Source: CAVVIO01 sp963748095
GTDB taxonomy: Bacteria > Bacteroidota > Bacteroidia > Bacteroidales > UBA10428
Assembly: GCA_963748095.1 (NCBI GenBank)
Contig: CAVVIO010000069.1
Location: 105,244 to 169,243, forward strand
Direction: 5' to 3'
DNA length: 64,000 nucleotides
The translations under genes and the position numbers were made by a program. Positions 16,916 through 25,816 of the stretch are shown here, one piece after another; within the stretch, counting starts at the first letter, position 1; each line of letters starts with the position of its first letter. The notes beneath the pieces were generated by a model that had not been told where the DNA came from, did not search any database, and saw only the letters and a list, made by a program, of their open reading frames with translations.

Positions 16916-16939
16916 AAAGCATCCGATACCGGATGCTTT
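16916..16939 (-). terminator. Intrinsic terminator downstream of ahpC
   Basis: AAAGCATCCG (16916-16925) and CGGATGCTTT (16930-16939) form a 10-bp stem with a 4-nt loop. On the minus strand it is followed by a T run, placing it just after the ahpC stop and before pabB. Confidence 0.85.
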
Positions 16940-16962
16940 AATAAAATAGATTAATTAATTAT

Positions 16963-17592
16963 TTATTTGGCAAGATATGCTGCGATACCTTCCTGAGTGG
17001 CTTTCAGAGCTTTTTCACCGGAATGCCAATTAGCCGGGCACACCTCACCGTTTTCTTCGAAGAACTGTAAGGCATCAACCATACGTAGCGTTTCATCAAT
17101 GCTTCTGCCAAGGGGCATATCATTTACTACCTGGTGTCTTACGGTTCCTTCCTTATCGATCAGGAATAATCCGCGATATGCCTGGGGAATTCCTTCGAAA
17201 GCTATTTCATCATCTTCTGTATTAACGAAATCGCCAGCCAGAACATCGAAATTCAAGGAAATGGTTTTTGACTGGTCGGCAACCAGAGGAAATTTCACGC
17301 CTTTGATACCGCCATCCTTTTTTTCGGTCTGAAGCCATTTCCAGTGAGAAAATTCCGAGTCTACGGAACATCCGACAACCGCTACATTTCTTTTTTCAAA
17401 CTCAGCTATTTTTTCCTGGAATGCGATAATTTCAGTTGGACATACAAAAGTAAAATCGGCCGGGTAGAAGAAAAACACGACATATTTTTTACCTACATAT
17501 TGATCTAAAGAGAAATTTTCTACAACTTCGCCACCGTTAACTACAGCAGGGGCTTTGAAAACAGGGGCTTTTTTTCCTACTAATACTGACAT
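16963..17592 (-). CDS. ahpC: Alkyl hydroperoxide reductase C-type 2-Cys peroxiredoxin
   Basis: A 209-residue typical 2-Cys peroxiredoxin reducing peroxides. The peroxidatic Cys51 is in FTFVCPTE and the resolving Cys185 in GEVCPANW. Thr and Arg of the active site are in PADFTFVCP and GLFLIDKEG/RHQVV contexts as in AhpC/Prx1 proteins. No ahpF is adjacent, so electrons must come from thioredoxin or a remote AhpF. It has its own promoter (17,635-17,663) and terminator (16,916-16,939), so it is monocistronic. Confidence 0.95.
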   Translation of the reverse strand: MSVLVGKKAPVFKAPAVVNGGEVVENFSLDQYVGKKYVVFFFYPADFTFVCPTEIIAFQEKIAEFEKRNVAVVGCSVDSEFSHWKWLQTEKKDGGIKGVKFPLVADQSKTISLNFDVLAGDFVNTEDDEIAFEGIPQAYRGLFLIDKEGTVRHQVVNDMPLGRSIDETLRMVDALQFFEENGEVCPANWHSGEKALKATQEGIAAYLAK

Positions 17593-17634
17593 AAATTTTA
17601 ATAATTTTATAAATTACACATGTGATTTGAATAA

Positions 17635-17663
17635 CAAAATTATAACAATCTATCTCCATCAAA
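17635..17663 (-). promoter_or_regulatory. Bacteroidetes-type promoter of ahpC
   Basis: Minus strand: -33 TTTG (17,663-17,660), 17-nt spacer, -7 TAATTTTG (17,642-17,635), 42 nt before the ahpC ATG. Both boxes match the consensus. Confidence 0.6.
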
Positions 17664-17719
17664 TGTTCAGACAATTTTAAAACTATAAAAAATTAAAATA
17701 GAGGTATGGAAATAATAAT

Positions 17720-19690
17720 TTAGTAATCTATAATTTGTGGTTCTTTGATAAAGAAATCTTCAGGTTTTTGTTTCTGTTCACCTGATATTTGTATGTAATG
17801 TACTTTTGATCCTTGTGGCGATATGGGATAATAAGTGAATCTTAATTGCAGCGTATTAAATACCAGCCTTTCGTTTCTTATTTTTATTCCAAGCCCGATT
17901 CCTGAATATACGGGATTGTTGAAAACCGAGGTGCCTTTATTTCCAATAAGTGCAATTTCGCCAAAACCAAAAAACACAAATCTGAATCCATACAGATAAT
18001 AGGGAGTAAATACATCCGATTCAAAGTTCCCGACCAATTTCTTAACTCCCTTCAGCTGGTCACTCGTAAATCCGGTTAACCCTTCATTTCCGTTTATAGT
18101 AAGAAATTCATCCTGAAAACGGTTGATTCCTAATGTATAATTCAGGTTAAAATAAATGCGGTATTTAAATCTGTTTTTTGTGAACAGAGGACTGAAATAC
18201 TTGTTTGAGTATGACAGCACCCCTTGCTCCAATTGACCTGAATTGATAAAACCTCCGAATCTAATACGATTGTAAAAGTACCCCAATCGATTGATGAAAT
18301 GCCCTTCGGAAAACGATAAACCAGTATAAAACCTGTTACCGAATTCATTTACTTCATATCCTCCGGTAAATTTCAATAAGACACCGTATGGTATATCTTC
18401 TGTTCGTCCAAAACCATAAATCAGCCGGCTACGGAAATAACCCTGGCTTGACAATCCGATGCTTCCAAGGGTAAGTGTTTTATTATAATATGCGTATAAA
18501 GAATTTTCAGTAGTTTTCGGGCGCTTATAATAATTGTCTTTAAAAACCCTTGCAGAAATTACAAGTGTTGTTCTGGTGCTTTTACTATAGTCAAGTTGCG
18601 GAATTCTGAAAGAACGGCCTAACCATGCGTCGATATGATTGTATTTTACTGGTATATCAAGAAGGGTGGTATCGTAAAATGCTATATCTTTTCTTGTATA
18701 TATATTGGCAAATCCCAACCCTCCCGCGTATTTAATATCGGGTGAGAAAAAATTCCGAGACAGGTTTACCAGGAAAGAACGTTCTGGTTCCAGGTATTTA
18801 TATTGTATATCAGCACTTATAAAACTTTTACCAAAGTTATTAACTTTATAATCACTCATAAATCCTAAAGCAGGTGATTTTTTACTGTCCCAGAAAAGGA
18901 AATTATTGAATTCATTGCCGAAACCAAAAATATTTTTGTTCCATATACCGGCATTACCCGATTCGGCACTGCTTAATTCCATTCCGAATCCAATTGGCCA
19001 TAAATCTTTTGTTACTATGGTTATGTCCACCGAATCGGTTCCCGGACGATCCTTTACAATAATATGAACATCCTGAATATAGGGAAGACCTCTGATGATC
19101 CTTTCATTATCGGCAAGTGAGTATGCATCAAGTTTATCACCTGGTTTTATAAGCAGTTTGTTTTTTAGTACTTGTGGATGAGTATTTATATGAAGGTTGT
19201 TAGCGTTTCTGCCAATCCATGTTCGTGGCCGTAAAGAAGTATCATATACACTTGGGCCGAATACATCAATTTGTTGAATCTGGATATTCCTTATATACTT
19301 ACCATTGTATTGTATATATGGAATTTCCCCGGATTGTTTCTGGGTAGTGCCTTCGTCTTTCACCGGGGCAGAGGTAATTATTGCATGGTAAAGTTCTTTG
19401 GACCACTTTCGTTGCTCCGCCCTGATCTTTAATGAATCATAAAATACCTGTGATTTGTTATATCTATTATTACCTGTAAGATTATATTCTGAAGTATCAA
19501 TGCTTAATCCGGTTTTATTGGCGACATGCAATGTGTCAAGAGGGACAACTCCTCCAATCGGCTGCTTAGGGCTAAGATGTTGTCCTGCCAGATTATTACT
19601 GATCACCAGCAGAACCGGTAAAATAACAGTTAGTCTGACATAGTAGCAAGTAAGTGTTACGTGTCTGAAAAACTTGATAAAGCTTGTCAA
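17720..19690 (-). CDS. Outer-membrane beta-barrel protein with POTRA-like domain (Omp85-like)
   Basis: A 656-residue exported protein. A long basic N-terminus leads into a hydrophobic signal (LTVILPVLLVISNNLAG). Residues about 130-235 contain a POTRA-like module: IRNIQIQQIDVFG, then LLIKPGDKLDAYSLADNERIIRGLPYIQDVHI and VDITIVTKDLWPI. The remainder is a series of amphipathic strands with many Tyr/Phe/Gly, ending in a barrel. This resembles BamA/TamA-type surface antigens but has only one clear POTRA. The start is TTG, three nt after the stop of the response regulator gene, so translation is probably coupled. It is likely an outer-membrane assembly or export pore working with that regulator's locus. 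Confidence 0.75.
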   Translation of the reverse strand: MTSFIKFFRHVTLTCYYVRLTVILPVLLVISNNLAGQHLSPKQPIGGVVPLDTLHVANKTGLSIDTSEYNLTGNNRYNKSQVFYDSLKIRAEQRKWSKELYHAIITSAPVKDEGTTQKQSGEIPYIQYNGKYIRNIQIQQIDVFGPSVYDTSLRPRTWIGRNANNLHINTHPQVLKNKLLIKPGDKLDAYSLADNERIIRGLPYIQDVHIIVKDRPGTDSVDITIVTKDLWPIGFGMELSSAESGNAGIWNKNIFGFGNEFNNFLFWDSKKSPALGFMSDYKVNNFGKSFISADIQYKYLEPERSFLVNLSRNFFSPDIKYAGGLGFANIYTRKDIAFYDTTLLDIPVKYNHIDAWLGRSFRIPQLDYSKSTRTTLVISARVFKDNYYKRPKTTENSLYAYYNKTLTLGSIGLSSQGYFRSRLIYGFGRTEDIPYGVLLKFTGGYEVNEFGNRFYTGLSFSEGHFINRLGYFYNRIRFGGFINSGQLEQGVLSYSNKYFSPLFTKNRFKYRIYFNLNYTLGINRFQDEFLTINGNEGLTGFTSDQLKGVKKLVGNFESDVFTPYYLYGFRFVFFGFGEIALIGNKGTSVFNNPVYSGIGLGIKIRNERLVFNTLQLRFTYYPISPQGSKVHYIQISGEQKQKPEDFFIKEPQIIDY

Positions 19691-19693
19691 ATT

Positions 19694-20887
19694 TTAAAAT
19701 TTAATCCCCAAAAGAAAAATATCGTTAGATTCTTGATTGTCAGGTTTGAACATCTCGGACATATATCTAGATAATACTTCTTCATTTTTATTCATTAACT
19801 CCTCTTCTGCAGAAATAATGAGCCCTTTAAGCCGGATTTCAAATAATGCCGGACTGTTATTTTTAATTAATGACCTTGTTATGAATTCAGATATCAAAAA
19901 CAATTCTCCGTCTTTTGGAACAGTTAATTTATAATCCTTACCGGCAATATTAGTTTCATTAAAATTTATATTATCGGCATTATTAATTATTCTAACGAAC
20001 TGATCGTTGTTTTTAATATAAATTCCATGAGAAAAACCAGCAAATTGCATGATTTCATTATTGGATAAGAGACACAGTGTAACGAGGGGCAGATTTAAGT
20101 TTTCTGCAGTGATCTTCGGTAACGACCCGTTAGATTTTGTTAGTTCATTTATAGCATTATTAAAAAGTTCGTCGGCTGATCTGAAATTTCCGTCATGAAA
20201 TATTTTTAAGAGAGTTCCATGTAACAATAATGAATGAAAGAGATGGACATGTTCTTTGTTTTTCGGCGTAATAAGCGAAATTAAAGTAAAATCATCCTGT
20301 TTATCAATAAAATAATATGTACCGGTTAAACCGGCAATTCCTTGTCTGAAAACCAAATAGTCAGGGAAAATACGATTCATGTATGATTCTGAAGGCGAAT
20401 TAACTGCCAATAATCCGGCAAGGTAACCATCCAGATCTATTGTTTCAGCCAAATCCTGTTTTACCGGTGCCGGAATATCTTTAGTTTTTGGCGTTTTGTT
20501 ACGATTGAGATCGGTAAAGTTTTTTACCTTGGAAAGTATTTCAATGCGGTCAAATGGCTTCGATATGTAATCATTAGCACCCGATTCCAGACCTTTAATA
20601 CGCGAATCACGGTCTTCCAGTGCAGTAATCAGAATAATCGGCACATCTTTTAATACAGCATCTGATCTGATTTTCCTGCATACTTCAAACCCATCAATAC
20701 CGGGCATCATCACATCCAGTAGAATCAATCCGGGCTGAAACTCTTTGGCTAACTGAAGGGCCTGGTTTCCGTCTTCAGCAAATAACAATTCATAATTTTC
20801 CGTAAAAAAGATAGCTTCAAGAAGTTGTCTTCCTATCTGTTCATCATCAGCAATTAATAACTTTATATTTTGAGAATCATCCTGCAT
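19694..20887 (-). CDS. Response regulator: REC domain fused to a degenerate SpoIIE/PP2C-like domain
   Basis: A 397-residue cytoplasmic protein (ATG at 20,887; a GTG two codons upstream is possible). REC domain, residues 8-122, is complete: Asp14/Asp15, phospho-acceptor Asp58 in LLDVMMPG, Thr88 and Lys110 in ISKPF. After a Lys/Pro linker, residues about 180-397 follow the strand-helix order of SpoIIE-type phosphatases: GTYYFID, HLFHSLLLHGTLLKIF, LFNNAINEL, a LCLLSNNEIMQFAGFSHG block, DGELFLISEF, and NDIFLLGI at the end. The metal-binding Asp residues expected in the DVSGHG, TDG and DD motifs are absent, so it is probably a pseudophosphatase. It forms an operon with the POTRA barrel and is divergent from the ABC transporter. 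No histidine kinase is adjacent. Confidence 0.8.
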   Translation of the reverse strand: MQDDSQNIKLLIADDEQIGRQLLEAIFFTENYELLFAEDGNQALQLAKEFQPGLILLDVMMPGIDGFEVCRKIRSDAVLKDVPIILITALEDRDSRIKGLESGANDYISKPFDRIEILSKVKNFTDLNRNKTPKTKDIPAPVKQDLAETIDLDGYLAGLLAVNSPSESYMNRIFPDYLVFRQGIAGLTGTYYFIDKQDDFTLISLITPKNKEHVHLFHSLLLHGTLLKIFHDGNFRSADELFNNAINELTKSNGSLPKITAENLNLPLVTLCLLSNNEIMQFAGFSHGIYIKNNDQFVRIINNADNINFNETNIAGKDYKLTVPKDGELFLISEFITRSLIKNNSPALFEIRLKGLIISAEEELMNKNEEVLSRYMSEMFKPDNQESNDIFLLGIKF

Positions 20888-21112
20888 TTTCACAAAAAAT
20901 TAAAAAAAATTACCACAAAAAAGTTATTTCATTTTTGTAAAAATATAATTTTTTTATTGATTTTAATTTTGTCAGGAAGATACTCACATTTATAATAACA
21001 TCATTTATTTGGGTGAAAATATAATCGGTAAATGGTAAAAGTTAAACCTGAAATATTCAGAATATGTAAACTCACTAAAATTTATTTGTAATATTTCCGG
21101 TTTAATGATACA

Positions 21113-21146
21113 TTTGAAAAGATATGAAGGTTTGATGATATCTTTG
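21113..21146 (+). promoter_or_regulatory. Promoter of the ABC transporter / cassette copy 2 operon
   Basis: -33 TTTG (21,113-21,116), 22-nt spacer, -7 TATCTTTG (21,139-21,146). The box ends two nt before an in-frame TTG at 21,148. That TTG would therefore lie at or before the transcription start, which argues for the ATG at 21,181 as the true start. The 293-nt divergent region holds no other gene. Confidence 0.55.
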
Positions 21147-21180
21147 TTTGGATCAAATTCATGATGTAGCGTTATATTCA

Positions 21181-24100
21181 ATGACGGAATCGGTATTAAA
21201 AGCATTGATGAGACTTTTTGCCATGGTCAGTCAGGTACTTGAAGAGGAAAAATACCTGATGGCTAAGGCAATTGTTGAATCTTACCTCAGGCAGTTAGTC
21301 AATCCGAATAAAATAAATCAATATCTGATCATGTACGATTTTTACCTGAGTTCGCAGAAGGAACGGGGTTCAAATCAGACTTCGGGACATTTGTCTGCAT
21401 ACTCTGTAAAGGCATTGATTATTTGTGACCAGATAAATCAGGTATTACAGCAACGCCAGAAAGCACTTGTATTACTTCAGTTGTTTGAAATCATTAACCT
21501 CCAGAAACAGGTTAAAGAAGAAGAACTGGATTTCGTAAAAACAATCGCCCTCGAACTTAAATTCAGGGATAATGTGTATCTCAACAGCAAAGCTTTTATA
21601 CTTGATACACTAGATGACATTCCCGATAAGGATTATGTACTTGTAATAGATAGTGAAACACAAAGCAGATTGGATGGGATTAAATATCTTCATAAAAAAT
21701 ATCTGAAAGGACAATTAATATTTCTTTATCTCCCTGAAACACAAACCGTATTATTTCGACATGTAATTGCAGATGACCAGTTGTATTTAAACGGAAGAAA
21801 AATAATTCCTTACCGGACATATATTCTTGAGAAAGGTTCCACCATCCGAAGTCCGATAATAGGGCCAATTTATTACAGCGATATCACAAAAATATTTTCT
21901 AAAACAGTCGGAAAGTTAAAAATTCGGCTTGAGGTGCAACAGGTTTCCTACGAATTCAGCAATGGGAATACAGGTATTTATCCTTTGAATTTCTCCGAAG
22001 AATCGGGCAACCTGATTGGTATTATGGGAGGGAGCGGTGTTGGAAAGTCTACTTTATTGAACGTGTTAAACGGGAGCCTGGTTCCGACAAAAGGTAATGT
22101 ATTTATTAACGGGTATGATGTTCATAAAGACAGAGATGCGTTGGAAGGTATAATCGGTTATATTCCTCAGGATGACTTACTTGTTGAAGAACTGACTGTT
22201 TTTCAGAACCTTTATTTTAATGCCAGACTATGTTTTAAAGAAGCTACCAGTGAAGAACTGATGGAATTGGTTAACCGTACATTGAAACATTTTGAACTTT
22301 TCAATGTGAAAGATCTGACGGTTGGAAATCCATTGAATAAATTTATTAGTGGTGGTCAGCGCAAAAGACTGAATATAGCTCTTGAATTAATAAGGGAACC
22401 CTTTGTACTTTTTGTTGACGAACCCACCTCTGGTTTATCATCTATCGATTCAGAGATAGTAATTGATCTTCTAAAAGATCAGGCCAGGAAAGGAAGACTG
22501 GTAATTATTAATATTCATCAGCCGTCGTCGGATATTTTCAAACAACTGGATAAATTACTGGTTATGGATCGCGGCGGGCGTACGGTGTATTACGGGAATC
22601 CCCTCGACTCACTGGTATACTTCAAATCCCAGAACCAACTTATCAATGCAGAAGACAGCGAGTGCCTTACTTGCGGAAATGTAAACCCGGAACAGATACT
22701 TCAGATAATTGAAGCTAAAAAGGTGGATGAATATGGAGAATATACTTCCTCCAGGACTGTATCTGCCGATGAATGGTATCAGTTGTATAAGAAGAACATT
22801 GAAAAAAAAGCTGGCTCAGCTTTGGAAATTAAAACCGAGCTGCCTGTCAGTAATTTTAAAATTCCCGGAAAGTGGGAACAATTTAAGATCTTTTCATTGC
22901 GGAACCTGCTGTCTAAAATTGCAGATAAACAATATTTGCTAATTAATTTTCTGGAAGCTCCTCTGCTGGCTGTAATTTTAGGATACTTAACACGTTATAA
23001 TGCAGGAACAGCTGATAATCCGCAAGCATATGTATTTAGTGAAAATGTAAACCTGCCTGTGTTCTTGTTTATGAGCATTATTGTTGCTCTATTTCTTGGA
23101 TTAATGGTAAGTGCCGAAGATATAATCCGTGACAGGAAACTCATACAGCGCGAGTCATTTCTGCAACTTAGCCGATTTAGTTATATCAATTCCAAGGTTA
23201 TTCTGCTATTGGCGCTCTCACTTATTCAATCTTTTCTTTTTGTATTGATTGGCAACAGCATCCTTGAAATTAAAGGAATGTTTATCGATTACTGGTTGAT
23301 TTTATTCTCAATTGCTGTTTTTGCCAATTTATTAGGACTTAATATATCGGATTCTCTCAAGTCGGTAGTTTCTATTTACATTCTGATACCGGTATTACTA
23401 ATTCCACAGATTTTGCTGGGTGGGGCGATGATACAGTTCGATAAATTAAACAAGAAGTTTACTTCACAATCATATGTTCCATTCATTGGAGATCTGATGG
23501 TTTCGCGGTGGGGATATGAGGCGCTGGCCGTTGACCAGTTCTTAAATAATCGTTATCAGAAAAATTTCTACCAGGTAGAAGAAGCTGTAAGTGATGCATC
23601 CTACAAAATGAATTTTCTGATTCCTGAACTGGAGACCCGGATGGACGAATGCAATAGAAATATTAGAGAAAACAGGAATCAGGAGAGTACTGGCAACAAT
23701 CTTCAGTTACTTTCATATGAGTTGAAACATATAAGTGTAGAAGATGAATTACCGGAATTTACCATGTTGAATAAATTAACAATAAGTAAAGTTAATAGCA
23801 ATGTATTCGATGTACTTAAAAATTATTTGTACCGTATAAAACGATACTATTCTCAGCAACTCGACAAGTATACCGAACAGAAAGATGAGGAATTACATAA
23901 AATGGCCGGGAAATTGGGAGGACAGGAAAATTTATTTGCTTTTAAACAGAAATACTATAACAATAGCCTGGCTGACCTGGTATTGAAACAAAAAGAAACC
24001 GGAAAAATAATTGAATCTAAAAACAGGTTGATCCGGAAAGCAGAACCTATTTATTTTCTTTCAGCTTCAAAAATGGGCAGGACGCATTTTTTTGCACCCG

Positions 24101-24303
24101 GAAAACGTCTCGGAAATACAATTATTGAAACATACTGGTTCAATGTATTTGTTATTTGGTTAATGACGCTTCTTCTTTATATGGCCTTAATATGCAAGTG
24201 GTTTAGCATGTTCTTACAAGGCTTTATATCGACCAGACTTAGGAATTCTATCAGAAGGGAAATAAAGGATCTTGTAAAATCTTTTAAACCATGGAGGAAA
24301 TAG
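21181..24303 (+). CDS. ABCG-type ABC transporter with TerB-like N-terminus and large C-terminal insert
   Basis: A 1040-residue protein. Residues 1-70 resemble a TerB-like helical domain (LMRLFAMVSQVLEEEKYLMAKAIV). Residues 140-245 form a beta-rich module with DQLYLNGRKIIPYRTYIL and IRSPIIGPIYYSDI, possibly FHA-like. The ABC domain follows: Walker A GGSGVGKST at about 283-291, signature SGGQRKR at about 390 and LFVDEPTSGL at about 410, an ABCG-style core. The permease has about five helices (630-790), then a roughly 200-residue hydrophilic, coiled-coil-rich insert (NNRYQKNFYQVEEAV to IESKNRLIRKAE) before a final helix and a basic C-tail. Start choice rests on promoter position. The 66-nt gap links it to the lipoprotein and secreted protein of copy 2; it is divergent from the REC-pseudophosphatase gene. 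Substrate unknown. Confidence 0.82.
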   Translation: MTESVLKALMRLFAMVSQVLEEEKYLMAKAIVESYLRQLVNPNKINQYLIMYDFYLSSQKERGSNQTSGHLSAYSVKALIICDQINQVLQQRQKALVLLQLFEIINLQKQVKEEELDFVKTIALELKFRDNVYLNSKAFILDTLDDIPDKDYVLVIDSETQSRLDGIKYLHKKYLKGQLIFLYLPETQTVLFRHVIADDQLYLNGRKIIPYRTYILEKGSTIRSPIIGPIYYSDITKIFSKTVGKLKIRLEVQQVSYEFSNGNTGIYPLNFSEESGNLIGIMGGSGVGKSTLLNVLNGSLVPTKGNVFINGYDVHKDRDALEGIIGYIPQDDLLVEELTVFQNLYFNARLCFKEATSEELMELVNRTLKHFELFNVKDLTVGNPLNKFISGGQRKRLNIALELIREPFVLFVDEPTSGLSSIDSEIVIDLLKDQARKGRLVIINIHQPSSDIFKQLDKLLVMDRGGRTVYYGNPLDSLVYFKSQNQLINAEDSECLTCGNVNPEQILQIIEAKKVDEYGEYTSSRTVSADEWYQLYKKNIEKKAGSALEIKTELPVSNFKIPGKWEQFKIFSLRNLLSKIADKQYLLINFLEAPLLAVILGYLTRYNAGTADNPQAYVFSENVNLPVFLFMSIIVALFLGLMVSAEDIIRDRKLIQRESFLQLSRFSYINSKVILLLALSLIQSFLFVLIGNSILEIKGMFIDYWLILFSIAVFANLLGLNISDSLKSVVSIYILIPVLLIPQILLGGAMIQFDKLNKKFTSQSYVPFIGDLMVSRWGYEALAVDQFLNNRYQKNFYQVEEAVSDASYKMNFLIPELETRMDECNRNIRENRNQESTGNNLQLLSYELKHISVEDELPEFTMLNKLTISKVNSNVFDVLKNYLYRIKRYYSQQLDKYTEQKDEELHKMAGKLGGQENLFAFKQKYYNNSLADLVLKQKETGKIIESKNRLIRKAEPIYFLSASKMGRTHFFAPGKRLGNTIIETYWFNVFVIWLMTLLLYMALICKWFSMFLQGFISTRLRNSIRREIKDLVKSFKPWRK

Positions 24304-24369
24304 AAATGCAATTTTTACGATGACAACCAAAAAAAATTCATTATTTTGTAATAATTAAAATCAGATGTT

Positions 24370-25266
24370 ATGAGAACATTGCAATATATTAGTTTATTCC
24401 TGGTATTTACAATAGCAATTGTTTCCTGCAGATCAAACAATTCTAAAAACAAATCCGGGGCAAAAGAAGAAATTTCGAAAATTGATAGCGTTAAAACCCA
24501 GCTTAACGAAATTTATTACAGGTTCCCATCGCCCGATGAAATGTTTCAATATATTGAAAACAAAGGGCTTCAATTTGATAATAACCTCATCCTTCCGATA
24601 AAAGATGTGGAAAAGTTTCTTGACTCAAAATCACAGTCGGTTAACCTGGGAGTATATACAGCTGACCTGGCATACATTACACTTTTTCAGAAATATAAGG
24701 AATCTCTGGATTATTTTCAGGTTACTTATATGCTGGCAGAAAAATTACGTATAACCTCCTCATTTAATGATGCTTTTATTAAGAGGGTTGAAAATAACCT
24801 GAATAACTTAGATTCACTAAAGGTGTATTCAGGAGAGGCATATTCAATTATTACAAGTTACCTTGTGCAAAATGATAAAGAAAAAGTGCTGGCACAAATT
24901 TCTGTCGGCGGATTTATCGAATCATTATATATTGCCTTAAACCTGATTAATAATTATTCACCGGATAATATAACCATACAGCGCATTGCCGATCAGAAAC
25001 TGGCATTTGACAATATGTTGAAATATTGCGAAGTATATAAAAATGATCCGAATATTAAAGAATTACTGGACGAAATAGAACCTGTTCAGGTTATTTTTGA
25101 TAACCTGAAAATAGTAAAAGGAGAAACAAAAACCAGCAGGGATAAAAGCGGAAAACTCATCATATCGGGAGGTGACCGGATAATGATTACGAAAGAACAA
25201 TTTAATGAACTGAAAAAAGCTACCGGTGAAATAAGAAATATAATCACACTAAATACTAATAAGTAA
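24370..25266 (+). CDS. Lipoprotein of unknown function, cassette copy 2
   Basis: A 298-residue lipoprotein with signal FTIAIVSCRS (lipidated Cys20), then a Lys/Ser-rich linker. It is paralogous to the lipoprotein at 5290-6228: both have an FPSP/LPSP motif after an Ile-rich helix, LGVYTADLAYITLF versus LGIYTTDLSFASLF, a NLNN block, VGGFIESLYIAL versus VGGWIEGLYIAT, and a C-terminal ITKEQFNELKK helix. The mature part is predicted helical, without enzyme motifs. No named family recognised. It follows the ABC transporter by 66 nt and precedes the small secreted protein by 8 nt, so it probably belongs to the transporter operon. A periplasmic accessory or sensor role is inferred only from position. 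Confidence 0.75.
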   Translation: MRTLQYISLFLVFTIAIVSCRSNNSKNKSGAKEEISKIDSVKTQLNEIYYRFPSPDEMFQYIENKGLQFDNNLILPIKDVEKFLDSKSQSVNLGVYTADLAYITLFQKYKESLDYFQVTYMLAEKLRITSSFNDAFIKRVENNLNNLDSLKVYSGEAYSIITSYLVQNDKEKVLAQISVGGFIESLYIALNLINNYSPDNITIQRIADQKLAFDNMLKYCEVYKNDPNIKELLDEIEPVQVIFDNLKIVKGETKTSRDKSGKLIISGGDRIMITKEQFNELKKATGEIRNIITLNTNK

Positions 25267-25274
25267 CTTATGCA

Positions 25275-25775
25275 ATGTATAAAATGAAGCTGACCATGAG
25301 ATATATTCTAAGTGCCCTTGTCTTCCTTTCTTTGTTTTCAGCTGTAAAAAGCCAGGATTGTACCGATTATCATAAATATCAGTGCCAATACGCTGATTAT
25401 ACTTTTTTTTACAGCAGGCAGTCAAAAAGTGTGTTATCGCAACGCGGGCAAACCTCTCAACTCCGTATGGTGGCATACGGAGGCGAAGATTATTATGTAG
25501 CTGTATGTGCTCATCGAAAGTTCGGTGATCTTCACTTTAAAATTTATGTGGACAATCCGTCTCACACATTGATTTATGATAATGCACAGGACAATTATGC
25601 CACATCTATCATTTTTGGTAACGATGTTACCAGGAATCTGATAATAGATGTTACAGTTCCCGAAGGTGTGGGAAAAGAAAACCTGGAGCGAAGATGTTTA
25701 GGTGTTGTGATAGAATTCCGCAAGCAAGGTATGAATTACAGCCGGGAGCCGGGATCGGAGGAAGAACAACAGTAG
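25275..25775 (+). CDS. Small secreted four-cysteine protein, cassette copy 2
   Basis: A 166-residue protein (start could also be the in-frame ATG at 25,296) with signal peptide YILSALVFLSLFSAVKSQ and a beta-rich mature domain. Cysteines occur at QDC just after cleavage, YQCQY, VAVCAH and RRCLGVV, mirroring the copy 1 partner at 6240-6680. Shared blocks include YYVAVC/YRVAIC, HTLIYDN/NVLYDN and a final VVIEF/VSIMFGF strand. Copy 2 has one extra Cys-poor polar tail (SREPGSEEEQQ). Function unknown; likely folds in the periplasm or at the cell surface with two disulfides. Ends 13 nt before a strong terminator. Confidence 0.72.
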   Translation: MYKMKLTMRYILSALVFLSLFSAVKSQDCTDYHKYQCQYADYTFFYSRQSKSVLSQRGQTSQLRMVAYGGEDYYVAVCAHRKFGDLHFKIYVDNPSHTLIYDNAQDNYATSIIFGNDVTRNLIIDVTVPEGVGKENLERRCLGVVIEFRKQGMNYSREPGSEEEQQ

Positions 25776-25788
25776 CAAAACAAAATAT

Positions 25789-25816
25789 AAAAAGGAGGCG
25801 AAAGCCTCCTTTTTTT
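25789..25816. terminator. Bidirectional terminator between cassette copy 2 and the M49-like gene
   Basis: AAAAAGGAGGC (25,789-25,799), a GAAA tetraloop, then GCCTCCTTTTT (25,804-25,814) with more T. Very stable, and flanked by A and T runs on both sides. It touches the stop codon of the converging peptidase gene. Confidence 0.92.
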
